Source: Streptomyces sp. MNU76 (GTDB lineage Bacteria; Actinomycetota; Actinomycetes; Streptomycetales; Streptomycetaceae). From it: DNA of 64,000 bases. The notes under the pieces were generated by a model. That model was not told the DNA's origin. It did not search any database and worked only from the letters and a program-made list of their open reading frames with translations. The translations under genes were made by a program, and so were the position numbers. This document shows, in pieces, positions 27,775-35,964 of this stretch (its first letter is position 1; each line of letters begins with the position of its first letter). The stretch lies in assembly GCF_020982545.1 (NCBI RefSeq), contig NZ_JAJKLK010000019.1:372001-436000 (forward strand), read 5' to 3'.

Positions 27775-27778
27775 CTGA
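26351..27778 (+). CDS. iscB: IscB RNA-guided nuclease (RuvC-HNH, Cas9 ancestor family)
   Basis: 475 aa from ATG 26351. The frame is open further upstream (to GTG 26093), but that part overlaps the structured RNA, so the ATG is preferred. Domains in order: PLMP domain with VPLMPCHPARARELLAKGRA (about 12-51); RuvC-I with Asp70 in RIDPGSKGTG; Arg-rich bridge helix (about 119-140, NYRRARRSRNLRHR); RuvC-II with Glu179 in HVERVCFD; HNH with zinc cysteines 222/225 and 255/258, His236 in VEHILPKARGG and Asn250/259; RuvC-III with His334 and Asp337 in KSHTLDAL; C-terminal target-interaction domain (about 385-427, FFGYSTGDLVRAVIPAGKYAGT). All catalytic residues are present and there is no REC lobe. Codon use is clearly less GC-rich at third positions (AAT, CTT, ACT, CAA, TTG) than the neighbours, a sign of transfer. 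The stop overlaps the mltG start by 8 bp. Confidence 0.93.
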   Translation: MKRHGVGSGAAYVAVLDRHGVPLMPCHPARARELLAKGRAVVVRHTPFAIRLKDREANESSVSGVAVRIDPGSKGTGIAVTADFTVENSEPAVHHKARRGLAAIEIQHRGAQIHKGMQQRANYRRARRSRNLRHRAPRFDNRTRPDGWLAPSLQHRVDTVGSIVERLVRYFPVIEIHVERVCFDLHAMSEGKNHLEAGKYQQGTLAGYEIRQYLLEKWGRACAYCGAEGIPLQVEHILPKARGGSDRISNLTLACSPCNRAKGAQPVTEFMSRRPHTLKRILGMAKAPLKDAAAVNTTRWRIMERLRETGFPVYGWSGGRTQHNRINQGLAKSHTLDALAVGDIDSCTTIVRYPERVLVATAMGRGGYARTRPDRNGFPRLRLPRSKQFFGYSTGDLVRAVIPAGKYAGTRVGRVAVRATGRFNIRSAQGTAQGIHHRHMYLLQRADGYGYTTREEEGVYLTGNNGLRRADNPDD

Positions 27779-29522
27779 GTATGGCCGGGGCCCAGGCTCC
27801 GAACCGTGGCATCCGGACGACCCGTTGTACGGGGACGGCGGATGGGATGGACAGCAGGACCAGGGAGGCCAGCAGTCCGCCTACGGCGGCCAGCCGCAGC
27901 AGCACTACCCGGAGCAGCAGCAGTACCAGCAGCACTACGGCAACGGCCACGGCGGCTGGGCCAACGGTCACCAGGACGCCTACGCCCAGCAGCAGTACCA
28001 GCAGGAGTACGGCGACCCGGGGCAGCAGTACCCCGGACCTGGTCAGCAGCGGTACGACCAGGTCAACGGCGGCTGGAACAACGGAACACACCAGCACCAG
28101 CAGGGCACTTACCCGGGCGACCCGAACGACCCCTACGGCGGCCAACAGCAGGCGATGGCCTACGGAGGCGGCGGCCAGCAGGACTTCTACGGGACGCCCG
28201 ACGCGTATCCGCCGCCGGAGCCGCCCGCCCGCCGTCGCGCGAACACCACGCCCGCGCCCGCTCCGGAGCCCGAGGCCGAGCAGTCAGCCGCCGAACGGAC
28301 CGACTGGGACCCCGGGCCGGACCAGGGCGAGCACGCGTTCTTCGCGGGTAGCGCCGATGACGACGAGGACGACGAGCCGGAGGGGCCCGCAGGCCGGGGC
28401 GACCGGAAGGGCCGCGGCGGCAAGTCCAAGAAGCCGGGTAAGGGCGGCAAGAAGCGTCGCAGCGGGTGCGCCTGCCTGGTGGTCGTCATGGTCTTCGGCG
28501 GCGGCTTCGCCGGTGTCAGCTATTTCGGCTACCAGTTCTTCCAGAGCCGCTTCGGCGACGCTCCCGATTACTCGGGTAACGGCACGAACGACACCGTGAC
28601 GATCACGGTTGCCAAGGGTGAGTTCGGGTCGGACATCGGGCAGAAGCTGAAGGCGGCCGGGGTTGTCAAGAGTGTGGACGCCTTTACGGCCGCGCTGGCG
28701 AAGAACCCCAAGGGAATTCAGGCCGGCGTTTATCTCCTCAAGAAGGAGATGTCCGCTGAAAGCGCTATCGCCTTGATGCTGGATCCGAAGAGCCAGAACA
28801 ACTTCACTGTGCGCGAAGGCGAGCGAAACAGCGCGATCTATGTCTTGATCGACAAGGAACTCGGCCTCAAGAAGGGCACCACCGCGGACGTAGCCGAGAA
28901 GAAGTGGGACACACTCGGCCTGCCCAAGTGGGCGAACGACAACGACGACATCAAGGATCCGCTGGAAGGATTCCTCTACCCGTCCACCTATCCGGTTGCC
29001 AAGGACATGAAGCCCGAGGCCGTTCTCAAGGAAATGATCGCCCTGGCGAAGGCGAAGTACGAGCAGTTCGATCTGGTCGGCAAGGCCAAGGGGCTGAAGC
29101 TCGAGAATCCACTTCAGGTCCTTACGGTCGCGAGCCTCGTACAGGCCGAGGGAAACAACGACAAGGATTACAAGAAGATCGCGCGGGTCGTCTACAACCG
29201 CCTTGAGCCCAATAACGCGGAAACGGCTGGTCTGCTCGACTTCGACTCGACGGTCAATTACCTGCGCGGTGAATCCAAGTTGGCGACCGGCTCGGTCGAC
29301 TCGCTGCGGCGTATCGATGACCCGTACAACACGTACAAGGTGTATGGATTGCCGCCCGGGCCGATCGGGAATCCCGGCGACGAGGCGATCGAGGGAGCGC
29401 TCACGCCAGCCAAAGGCGACTGGTACTACTTTGTCTCGCTGAAGGATAAGACGCTGTTCGCCGTGACCAACGCAGAGCACAACCGCAATCGCGAGCAGTA
29501 CTTGAAGGAACAGAACGGATGA
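27771..29522 (+). CDS. mltG: Endolytic peptidoglycan transglycosylase MltG
   Basis: Cleaves nascent glycan strands at the membrane and so sets chain termination. 583 aa from ATG 27771. N-terminal 160 residues are a Gln/Gly/Tyr/Pro-rich cytoplasmic tail (repeats such as QQYQQHYGNG), then an acidic and basic linker, a transmembrane helix (about 236-258, CACLVVVMVFGGGFAGVSYF) and the extracytoplasmic YceG domain. Catalytic Glu is in ASLVQAEGN; EGFLYPSTYPV and VYGLPPGPIGNPG are family signatures. The start codon lies at the right end of the IscB element, so its native Shine-Dalgarno is 1.8 kb upstream; expression probably depends on coupling to iscB. The stop overlaps aroE. Confidence 0.93.
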   Translation: MTEYGRGPGSEPWHPDDPLYGDGGWDGQQDQGGQQSAYGGQPQQHYPEQQQYQQHYGNGHGGWANGHQDAYAQQQYQQEYGDPGQQYPGPGQQRYDQVNGGWNNGTHQHQQGTYPGDPNDPYGGQQQAMAYGGGGQQDFYGTPDAYPPPEPPARRRANTTPAPAPEPEAEQSAAERTDWDPGPDQGEHAFFAGSADDDEDDEPEGPAGRGDRKGRGGKSKKPGKGGKKRRSGCACLVVVMVFGGGFAGVSYFGYQFFQSRFGDAPDYSGNGTNDTVTITVAKGEFGSDIGQKLKAAGVVKSVDAFTAALAKNPKGIQAGVYLLKKEMSAESAIALMLDPKSQNNFTVREGERNSAIYVLIDKELGLKKGTTADVAEKKWDTLGLPKWANDNDDIKDPLEGFLYPSTYPVAKDMKPEAVLKEMIALAKAKYEQFDLVGKAKGLKLENPLQVLTVASLVQAEGNNDKDYKKIARVVYNRLEPNNAETAGLLDFDSTVNYLRGESKLATGSVDSLRRIDDPYNTYKVYGLPPGPIGNPGDEAIEGALTPAKGDWYYFVSLKDKTLFAVTNAEHNRNREQYLKEQNG

Positions 29523-30358
29523 GCCGCACCGCCGGCAAGAACCGTGCCGCCGTGCTCGGTTCGCCGATCGCCCACTCGCTCTCGCCGGTGCTGCACCGGG
29601 CCGCCTACGCCGAACTCGGGCTCACCGACTGGTCGTACGACCGTTTCGACGTCGACGAGGAGGCGCTGCCCGGGTTCGTCGAGCAGCTCGGGCCGGAGTG
29701 GGCCGGCCTGTCGCTGACGATGCCGCTCAAGCGGGCGGTCATTCCGCTGCTGGACGAGATCACCGAGACGGCCACCTCCGTCGAGGCCGTCAACACGCTG
29801 GTGTTCACCGAGGACGGACGGCGCGTCGGCGACAACACCGACATCCCCGGCATGGTCGCCGCCCTGCGGGAGCGCGGCATCGAGCAGGTGGAGTCGGCGG
29901 CGATCCTCGGCGCGGGCGCCACCGCCTCCTCCGCACTGGCCGCGCTCGCCCGGATCTGTACGGGCGAGGTCGTGGCGTACGTCCGGAGCGAGGCGCGGGC
30001 CGCCGAGATGCGGCAGTGGGGCGAGCGACTGGACGTCGAGGTGCGTACGGCGGACTGGGCGGAGGCCCAGCGGGCGCTCCGCGCTCCGCTGGTCATCGCC
30101 ACGACTCCGGCCGGGGCGACGGACGCGCTCTGCGGGGCGGTGCCGGAGCGGCCGACGACGCTGTTCGACGTGCTCTACCACCCGTGGCCGACGGAGCTCG
30201 CCGCGCGCTGGTCGGCCTACGGCGGTGCCGTCGTCAGTGGGCTGGATCTCCTCGTCCACCAGGCGGTTCTGCAGGTCGAGCAGATGACGGGGTGCAAGAC
30301 GGCGCCGGTGGCGGCGATGCGGGCCGCGGGGGAGCGGGCGCTGGCTGAGCGGGACTGA
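29519..30358 (+). CDS. aroE: Shikimate dehydrogenase
   Basis: Reduces 3-dehydroshikimate to shikimate with NADPH. 279 aa from ATG 29519, overlapping mltG by 4 bp. Substrate site SPIAHSLSP near residues 15-23, catalytic Lys71 in LTMPLKR and Asp108 in DNTDIPG, and the nucleotide loop GAGATASSALAAL. A 333-bp gap follows before aroC. Confidence 0.94.
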   Translation: MSRTAGKNRAAVLGSPIAHSLSPVLHRAAYAELGLTDWSYDRFDVDEEALPGFVEQLGPEWAGLSLTMPLKRAVIPLLDEITETATSVEAVNTLVFTEDGRRVGDNTDIPGMVAALRERGIEQVESAAILGAGATASSALAALARICTGEVVAYVRSEARAAEMRQWGERLDVEVRTADWAEAQRALRAPLVIATTPAGATDALCGAVPERPTTLFDVLYHPWPTELAARWSAYGGAVVSGLDLLVHQAVLQVEQMTGCKTAPVAAMRAAGERALAERD

Positions 30359-30691
30359 GCCTTCCTCGTGCGCTGATCCAGGTCACCCGTGCACCCAGGG
30401 CCCTGCTGCTCGGCGGGCTCACGGGCAGGATCTCCATCACCGTGCGGGCCGGGCCACATGTGAGGCGATCAAGCGCGCGGTGGCGAAGACGGGACGACCT
30501 GGCGCGGTCCCCGCCATTCGGCGCCCGTCGCCCCCGTCCGTCTGCTGGACCCGTGACCGGCTCGCGCCCCGGACGTGGGAGGATCGGAGGTGGCGGGCCG
30601 GGGCCGCGCACCCGGTAGCCGTCGCCGTACGCGAGGACGCGCGTACACGCAGGCAGGACGCAGTACCGGGCGCGAGCACTGAGGAGCACCG
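30359..30691. other. 333-bp gap between aroE and aroC without a supported gene
   Basis: I see no convincing ORF, RNA or hairpin array here. There is only GC-rich sequence with scattered GGAGG-like strings (around 30580-30600) and the aroC ribosome site GAGGAG at the end (30681-30686). TAGCCG near 30617 is a poor -10 candidate. It may hold the aroC promoter or remains of a lost gene. Confidence 0.5.
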
Positions 30692-31876
30692 TTGAGCAGG
30701 TTGCGCTGGCTGACCGCGGGGGAGTCCCACGGTCCCGCACTTGTCGCGACGCTGGAGGGTCTTCCCGCCGGCGTGCCGATCACCACGGAGATGGTGGCGG
30801 ACCACTTGGCCCGGCGGCGGCTGGGCTATGGACGCGGTGCCCGGATGAAGTTCGAGCGCGACGAGGTCACCTTCCTCGGTGGTGTGCGGCACGGGCTCAC
30901 CATGGGCTCCCCGGTGGCGATCATGGTCGGCAACACCGAGTGGCCGAAGTGGGAGCAGGTCATGTCCGCCGACCCGGTCGACCCGGAGATCCTGGCCGGC
31001 CTCGCCCGCAACGCTCCGCTGACCCGCCCCCGGCCCGGTCACGCGGACCTGGCCGGTATGCAGAAGTACGGCTTCGACGAGGCCCGGCCGGTGCTGGAGC
31101 GGGCCTCCGCCCGCGAGACCGCCGCCCGCGTGGCCCTCGGTGCTGTCGCCCGGTCGTACCTGAAGGAGACGGCCGGGATCGAGATCGTCAGCCACGTGGT
31201 CGAGCTGGCCGCCGCCAAGGCTCCGCAGGGCGTGTACCCGACTCCGGCGGACGTGGACAGGCTGGACGCGGACCCGGTGCGCTGCCTGGACGCCGACGCG
31301 TCGAAGGCGATGGTCGCGGAGATCGACCAGGCCCACAAGGACGGCGACACCCTCGGCGGCGTCGTCGAGATCCTGGCGTACGGCGTGCCCGTGGGCCTCG
31401 GCTCGCACGTCCACTGGGACCGCAAGCTGGACGCCCGTCTCGCCGGTGCGCTGATGGGCATCCAGGCCATCAAGGGCGTCGAGATCGGCGACGGCTTCGA
31501 GCTGGCACGGGTGCCCGGCTCCAAGGCGCACGACGAGATCGTGAACACCCCCGAGGGCATCCGCCGGGTCTCCGGCCGCTCCGGTGGGACCGAGGGCGGG
31601 CTCACCACGGGCGAGCTGCTGCGCGTCCGCGCGGCCATGAAGCCGATCGCGACCGTGCCGCGCGCCCTGCAGACCGTCGACGTGACCACGGGCGAGGCCG
31701 CGCAGGCCCACCACCAGCGCTCCGACGTCTCCGCCGTGCCGGCGGCCGGCATCGTCGCCGAGGCGATGGTGGCCCTGGTGCTGGCCGACGCGGTGGCCGA
31801 GAAGTTCGGCGGCGACAGCGTCACCGAGACGGCCCGCAACGTCCGCTCCTACCTCGACCACCTCGCGATCCGATGA
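30692..31876 (+). CDS. aroC: Chorismate synthase
   Basis: Converts EPSP to chorismate using reduced FMN; last step of the shikimate pathway. 394 aa from TTG 30692, with GAGGAG 5 nt upstream. Signatures: GESHGPAL (about 10-17), RPGHADLAGMQKYG, SARETAARVALGA and GGLTTGELLRVRAAMKP. The aroC-aroK-aroB stops and starts overlap (ATGA), so it is a tightly coupled operon. Confidence 0.97.
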   Translation: MSRLRWLTAGESHGPALVATLEGLPAGVPITTEMVADHLARRRLGYGRGARMKFERDEVTFLGGVRHGLTMGSPVAIMVGNTEWPKWEQVMSADPVDPEILAGLARNAPLTRPRPGHADLAGMQKYGFDEARPVLERASARETAARVALGAVARSYLKETAGIEIVSHVVELAAAKAPQGVYPTPADVDRLDADPVRCLDADASKAMVAEIDQAHKDGDTLGGVVEILAYGVPVGLGSHVHWDRKLDARLAGALMGIQAIKGVEIGDGFELARVPGSKAHDEIVNTPEGIRRVSGRSGGTEGGLTTGELLRVRAAMKPIATVPRALQTVDVTTGEAAQAHHQRSDVSAVPAAGIVAEAMVALVLADAVAEKFGGDSVTETARNVRSYLDHLAIR

Positions 31877-32391
31877 GCCCGGTGCCTCTGGTCGTCCTCG
31901 TCGGCCCCATGGGCGTGGGTAAGTCCACCGTCGGACAGCAGCTCGCCGAGCGGCTGGGCGTCGCCTACCGCGACACCGACGACGACATCGTGGCCGAGCA
32001 GGGCCGCGAGATCGCGGAGATCTTCGTCGACGAGGGCGAGCCCGCCTTCCGCTCCATCGAGAAGCGGGCCGTGCTCACGGCGCTCGCGGGCCACGACGGC
32101 GTCCTCGCCCTCGGCGGCGGCGCGATCCTCGACGCCGACACCCGCGCCCTGCTCGTGGGACAGCGGGTCGTGTATCTCTCGATGGACGTCGAGGAGGCCG
32201 TCAAGCGCACCGGCCTCAACGTCGCCCGCCCCCTGCTGGCCGTCAACCCCCGCAAGCAGTGGCGGGAGTTGATGGAGGCACGACGCAACCTCTACGAGGA
32301 GGTCGCCACGGCCGTCGTCGCCACCGACGGCCGCACGCCCGAGGAAGTCACCCGGGCGGTCCTGGACGCACTGGAGTTGAAAAAAGCATGA
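31873..32391 (+). CDS. aroK: Shikimate kinase
   Basis: Phosphorylates shikimate at the 3-OH. 172 aa from ATG 31873. P-loop GPMGVGKSTVG (about 10-20), shikimate-binding DTDDDIVAEQG and GGGAILD, and the lid Arg in GLNVARPLLA. Overlaps aroC and aroB by 4 bp each. Confidence 0.96.
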   Translation: MSPVPLVVLVGPMGVGKSTVGQQLAERLGVAYRDTDDDIVAEQGREIAEIFVDEGEPAFRSIEKRAVLTALAGHDGVLALGGGAILDADTRALLVGQRVVYLSMDVEEAVKRTGLNVARPLLAVNPRKQWRELMEARRNLYEEVATAVVATDGRTPEEVTRAVLDALELKKA

Positions 32392-33479
32392 GCGAGACAG
32401 TGACCCGTATCCAGGTCGGCGGTACGGCGGGCACCGAGCCGTACGAGGTCCTGGTGGGGCGTCAACTTCTCGGCGAACTCGGTGGATTGATCGGCAACCG
32501 GGCCAAGCGGGTCGCCGTGATCCACCCCGAGGCGCTGGCGGACACCGGGGAGGCGCTGCGCGCGGACCTGGCGGAGCAGGGCTTCGAGACCGTCGCGATC
32601 CAGGTGCCGAACGCGGAGGAGGCCAAGACCGCCGAGGTCGCCGCGTACTGCTGGAAGGCGCTCGGCCAGTCCGGGTTCACCCGGACCGATGTCATCGTCG
32701 GAGTCGGCGGCGGCGCCACCACGGACCTGGCCGGCTTCGTGGCGGCCACCTGGCTGCGCGGGGTCCGCTGGATCGCCGTTCCCACCACCGTCCTCGCCAT
32801 GGTGGACGCCGCCGTCGGCGGCAAGACCGGCATCAACACCGCCGAGGGCAAGAATCTGGTGGGCGCGTTCCACCCGCCGGCCGGGGTGCTGTGCGACCTG
32901 GCCGCGCTGGACTCCCTGCCGGTCAACGACTACGTCTCCGGCCTGGCCGAGATCATCAAGGCCGGTTTCATCGCCGACCCGGTGATCCTGGACCTGATCG
33001 AGTCCGACCCGCAGGCCGCCCGCACCCCCGCCGGGCCGCACACCTCGGAGCTGATCGAGCGGTCGATCCGGGTCAAGGCCGAGGTCGTCTCCGGCGACCT
33101 CAAGGAGTCCGGGCGCCGCGAGATCCTCAACTACGGGCACACCCTGGCCCACGCGATCGAGAAGAATGAGCGCTACCAGTGGCGGCACGGCGCGGCCGTG
33201 TCCGTCGGTATGCACTTCGCGGCCGAACTGGGCCGTCTGGCGGGCCGGTTGGACGACGTCACCGCCGACCGCCACCGCACGGTCCTGGAGTCCGTCGGGC
33301 TGCCGCTGACCTACCGCTACGACCAGTGGCCGAGGCTGCTGGAGACGATGAAGGTCGACAAGAAGTCCCGGGGCGACCTGCTGCGCTTCATCGTCCTGGA
33401 CGGTCTGGCCAAGCCCACCGTCCTGGAAGGACCCGACCCGGCGATCCTGCTCGCCGCCTACGGCGAAGTGGGCCAGTAA
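32388..33479 (+). CDS. aroB: 3-Dehydroquinate synthase
   Basis: Cyclises DAHP to 3-dehydroquinate with NAD+ and a divalent metal. 363 aa from ATG 32388. NAD-binding GVGGGATTDLAGFVAATWLRG, the TTVLAMVDAAVGGKTGIN segment, and metal ligands in AEIIKAGFI and NYGHTLAHAIE. Last gene of the aroCKB operon. Confidence 0.97.
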   Translation: MSETVTRIQVGGTAGTEPYEVLVGRQLLGELGGLIGNRAKRVAVIHPEALADTGEALRADLAEQGFETVAIQVPNAEEAKTAEVAAYCWKALGQSGFTRTDVIVGVGGGATTDLAGFVAATWLRGVRWIAVPTTVLAMVDAAVGGKTGINTAEGKNLVGAFHPPAGVLCDLAALDSLPVNDYVSGLAEIIKAGFIADPVILDLIESDPQAARTPAGPHTSELIERSIRVKAEVVSGDLKESGRREILNYGHTLAHAIEKNERYQWRHGAAVSVGMHFAAELGRLAGRLDDVTADRHRTVLESVGLPLTYRYDQWPRLLETMKVDKKSRGDLLRFIVLDGLAKPTVLEGPDPAILLAAYGEVGQ

Positions 33480-33656
33480 CGCCCGCTCGGGCACCACTTG
33501 CCCGATTCGCCTTGTGTCCCTGGCCACTTGGGCACTTCGGGCTGCCCCCGGCCGTTCACCAAACGACGGCCGGGGACGGTACCGTTCGGTGAGGGCGGGG
33601 TCGAAGGACCCCGCTCGCCAGTGTCGATGTGACTGTACGAGACGGAGTGGCACCGG

Positions 33657-34632
33657 ATGCAGCACGCAGTGGGAGCTCCGCTGCCGCCGCCCCAACGGCC
33701 GGGGCAGGACCCGGCGGCCCCGTGGTCGCCGACCGCGAACCACCAGGGACACCCGGCACCCCCGCACCCCGGAGCACCGGGCGCGAACCCGCCGGGGCAC
33801 CCCGGTGCGGGCCACCCGTTCCCCGGGCACGCACCCGGCGCCGTACCGCCGCCCCCCCGCACCGGCGGCTCCGCCCACCCGGCCGCACCCCCGTCTCGGC
33901 ACCCCCACCCGCCCCTCCCGGCTCGGTGCCCCGCGGCGGGTGCGGCCCCGGGCACCCGCACCCCGCCGCCCGCAGCAGACGGCGATGCCGAGGGACGCCA
34001 CCGGACACGTGCAACTGCCGCCGGGCGGCCCCGTGACCATGCCGCCGCCCGCCACTGGCGCCCCCGACGTCACAACCACCACACTCGCGGTCCTGCTGAT
34101 CGGGCCCGCGGGGGCGGGCAAGACCAGCGTCGCCAAGTACTGGGCGGACCACCGCCGGGTGCCCACCGCGCACATCAGCCTGGACGACGTGCGCGAGTGG
34201 GTGCGTTCGGGCTTCGCGGACCCGCAGTCCGGGTGGAACGACAACTCCGAGGCGCAGTATCGTCTCGCCCGCCGCACCTGCGGCTTCTCCGCCAGGAACT
34301 TCCTGGCCAACGGCATCTCCTGCATCCTCGACGACGCCGTCTTCCCCGACCGCCCGGTTGTCGGCCTCGGCGGCTGGAAGCGGCACGTCGGCCCCGGCCT
34401 GCTCCCGGTCGTCCTCCTTCCGGGCCTGGAGATTGTCCTTGAGCGCAACGCCGAGCGCTCGGGCAACCGCCGTCTCACCGACGAAGAGGTGGCCCGGATC
34501 CACGGCCGGATGGCGGGCTGGTACGGCTCGGGCCTCCCGATCATCGACAACTCCCAGCTGGATGTCCCGGCCACGGCTAGGGTCCTGGACGAGGTCCTGG
34601 CGAGGTCGATCGCCAGTCCCCCGAAGTGGTGA
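33657..34632 (+). CDS. Proline-rich P-loop ATPase/kinase-like protein, with an apparent frameshift in the linker
   Basis: The start ATG 33657 (GGAGTGG at 33644-33650) opens a Pro/Gly/His-rich N terminus (MQHAVGAPLPPPQRPGQ). The conserved C-terminal part (TLAVLLIGPAGAGKTSVAKYW, then ISLDDVREWVRSGFADPQSGW, GISCILDDAVFPDRP and SGLPIIDNS) is in another frame from about 33.9 kb to the stop at 34630-34632. Two missing bases in the C-rich stretch 33852-33905 would join the halves into about 325 aa. The P-loop and downstream motifs resemble small AAA/zeta-like kinases; substrate unknown. If the shift is real, only a product from an internal start such as ATG 33985 could be made. Confidence 0.7.
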
Positions 34633-34651
34633 CCACGTCCCACTGAAGCCG

Positions 34652-34690
34652 TGCCCCGAAAGGGGCGCGGGAACTGCGCGAACAACCCCC
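34652..34690 (+). repeat. Copy of dispersed intergenic repeat after the P-loop gene
   Basis: GCCCC-GAAA-GGGGC hairpin followed by CGGGAACTGCGCGA, the same core as in the 1838-1958 palindrome and the copies near 11.17, 37.04 and 62.46 kb. Confidence 0.7.
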
Positions 34691-34798
34691 ACCGACCCGC
34701 ACTCGGCACTCAAGCCCCGCCACCCCGCTCCCCTCAGATCGCCCCCAGTCGGCCCCGCTCGACCGGCGGCTGTCCGCCGAAGCTCATACGCTCGGCAC

Positions 34799-35905
34799 AT
34801 GTCAGAGGTGTACGCGGCCCGCCGCGCCCGGCTCAGGGATCGCTGCCACTCCAGCGGCAGCGCCACCGCACTCGTCACGCGTCCGGCCAACATCCGGTAT
34901 CTGGCGGGCGCGGCACCCGCGGGAGCCGTCCTCCTGCTGGGCGGGGGCGAGGACGTCCTGGTCTGTGGCGCACCCCCGCGAGGGGAGATCGGCGAGGGCC
35001 GGCCCGACGAGGCCGTACGCGTCCAGGTGCTGCCGAGCCCCGGTGGCGACCCGGCGGTCGCAGCCGCCGACCTGGTCACGGCGCTCGACGTCGAGTCGCT
35101 GGCCGTGGAGGAACACCATCTCACCGTGGCCCGCCACCGGGCGATCCGCTCGGTCGCCCCCCGGCTGCGGCTTGCCGATCTCGGCGGCGCGGTCGAACAG
35201 CTGAGAGTGATCAAGGACGAGGAGGAGATCTCCTGTCTGCGGATCGGCGCGGAGATCGCCGACCAGGCCCTGGGCGAACTCCTCGAATCGATCCTCGTCG
35301 GCCGCACCGAGCGCCATCTCGCCCTGGAACTGGAGCGCCGCCTCGTCGACCACGGCGCGGACGGCCCCGCCTTCCCGACCTCCGTCGCCACCGGACCGAA
35401 CTCCGGCCGTCCCGGTCACGTACCCACCGACCGACGGGTCGAGGAGGGCGACTTCCTCTCCGTCTGCCTCGGCGCGACCTATCGCGGCTACCGCTGTGAG
35501 ATCGGCCGTACGTTCGTGATCGGCACCTCGCCCGCGGACTGGCAGATCGAGCTGTACGACCTGGTCTTCGCAGCCCAGCGGGCCGGACGGGAGGCACTCA
35601 CACCCGGTGCGGGCTACCGTGCCGTGGACCGGGCGGCCCGCCAGGTCCTGGACTCGGCGGGGCACGGTGAGCGCCTCCCGCCGCTGATGGGGCACGGGGT
35701 CGGACTCGAAATCGACGAGGACCCGCAGTTGGCCCCCGCGGCCATGGGTAAACTGGACGCTTGCGTGCCGGTCACCGTCGAACCGGGGGTCCACCTCCCG
35801 GGCAGGGGCGGCGTCCGGATCGATGACACGCTCGTCGTACGCCCCGAGGCGGACGGCGGACCCGAGCTACTCACCATCACGACCAAGGAGCTGCTCGCGC
35901 TCTAG
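34799..35905 (+). CDS. M24 (aminopeptidase P)-fold protein with altered metal ligands
   Basis: 368 aa from ATG 34799. The creatinase/Xaa-Pro aminopeptidase fold is clear: N-terminal domain, then the pita-bread domain from about 150. But the five dinuclear-metal positions differ from active M24 enzymes: the first Asp of the VDLGA-type motif is Cys (VCLGATYRGY), the second is Glu (RCEIGRTF), the usual HE after GHG is DED (GHGVGLEIDEDP) and the last Glu is Asp (GGVRIDD), while VEPG is kept. It is therefore probably a non-canonical or non-catalytic member. It precedes efp, as peptidase genes of this family often do. Confidence 0.85.
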   Translation: MSEVYAARRARLRDRCHSSGSATALVTRPANIRYLAGAAPAGAVLLLGGGEDVLVCGAPPRGEIGEGRPDEAVRVQVLPSPGGDPAVAAADLVTALDVESLAVEEHHLTVARHRAIRSVAPRLRLADLGGAVEQLRVIKDEEEISCLRIGAEIADQALGELLESILVGRTERHLALELERRLVDHGADGPAFPTSVATGPNSGRPGHVPTDRRVEEGDFLSVCLGATYRGYRCEIGRTFVIGTSPADWQIELYDLVFAAQRAGREALTPGAGYRAVDRAARQVLDSAGHGERLPPLMGHGVGLEIDEDPQLAPAAMGKLDACVPVTVEPGVHLPGRGGVRIDDTLVVRPEADGGPELLTITTKELLAL

Positions 35906-35964
35906 CTCATCGGCTGGGCGCGTGGCCCGGGGTCGTCCACGTCAGTCCAGGAGATTCCGCAACC

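Noticed and set aside
26351..27778. TnpB or group II intron/homing HNH protein
   Set aside because: TnpB has no HNH and no PLMP domain, and there is no reverse transcriptase or intron structure. The PLMP-RuvC-bridge-HNH-RuvC order identifies IscB.
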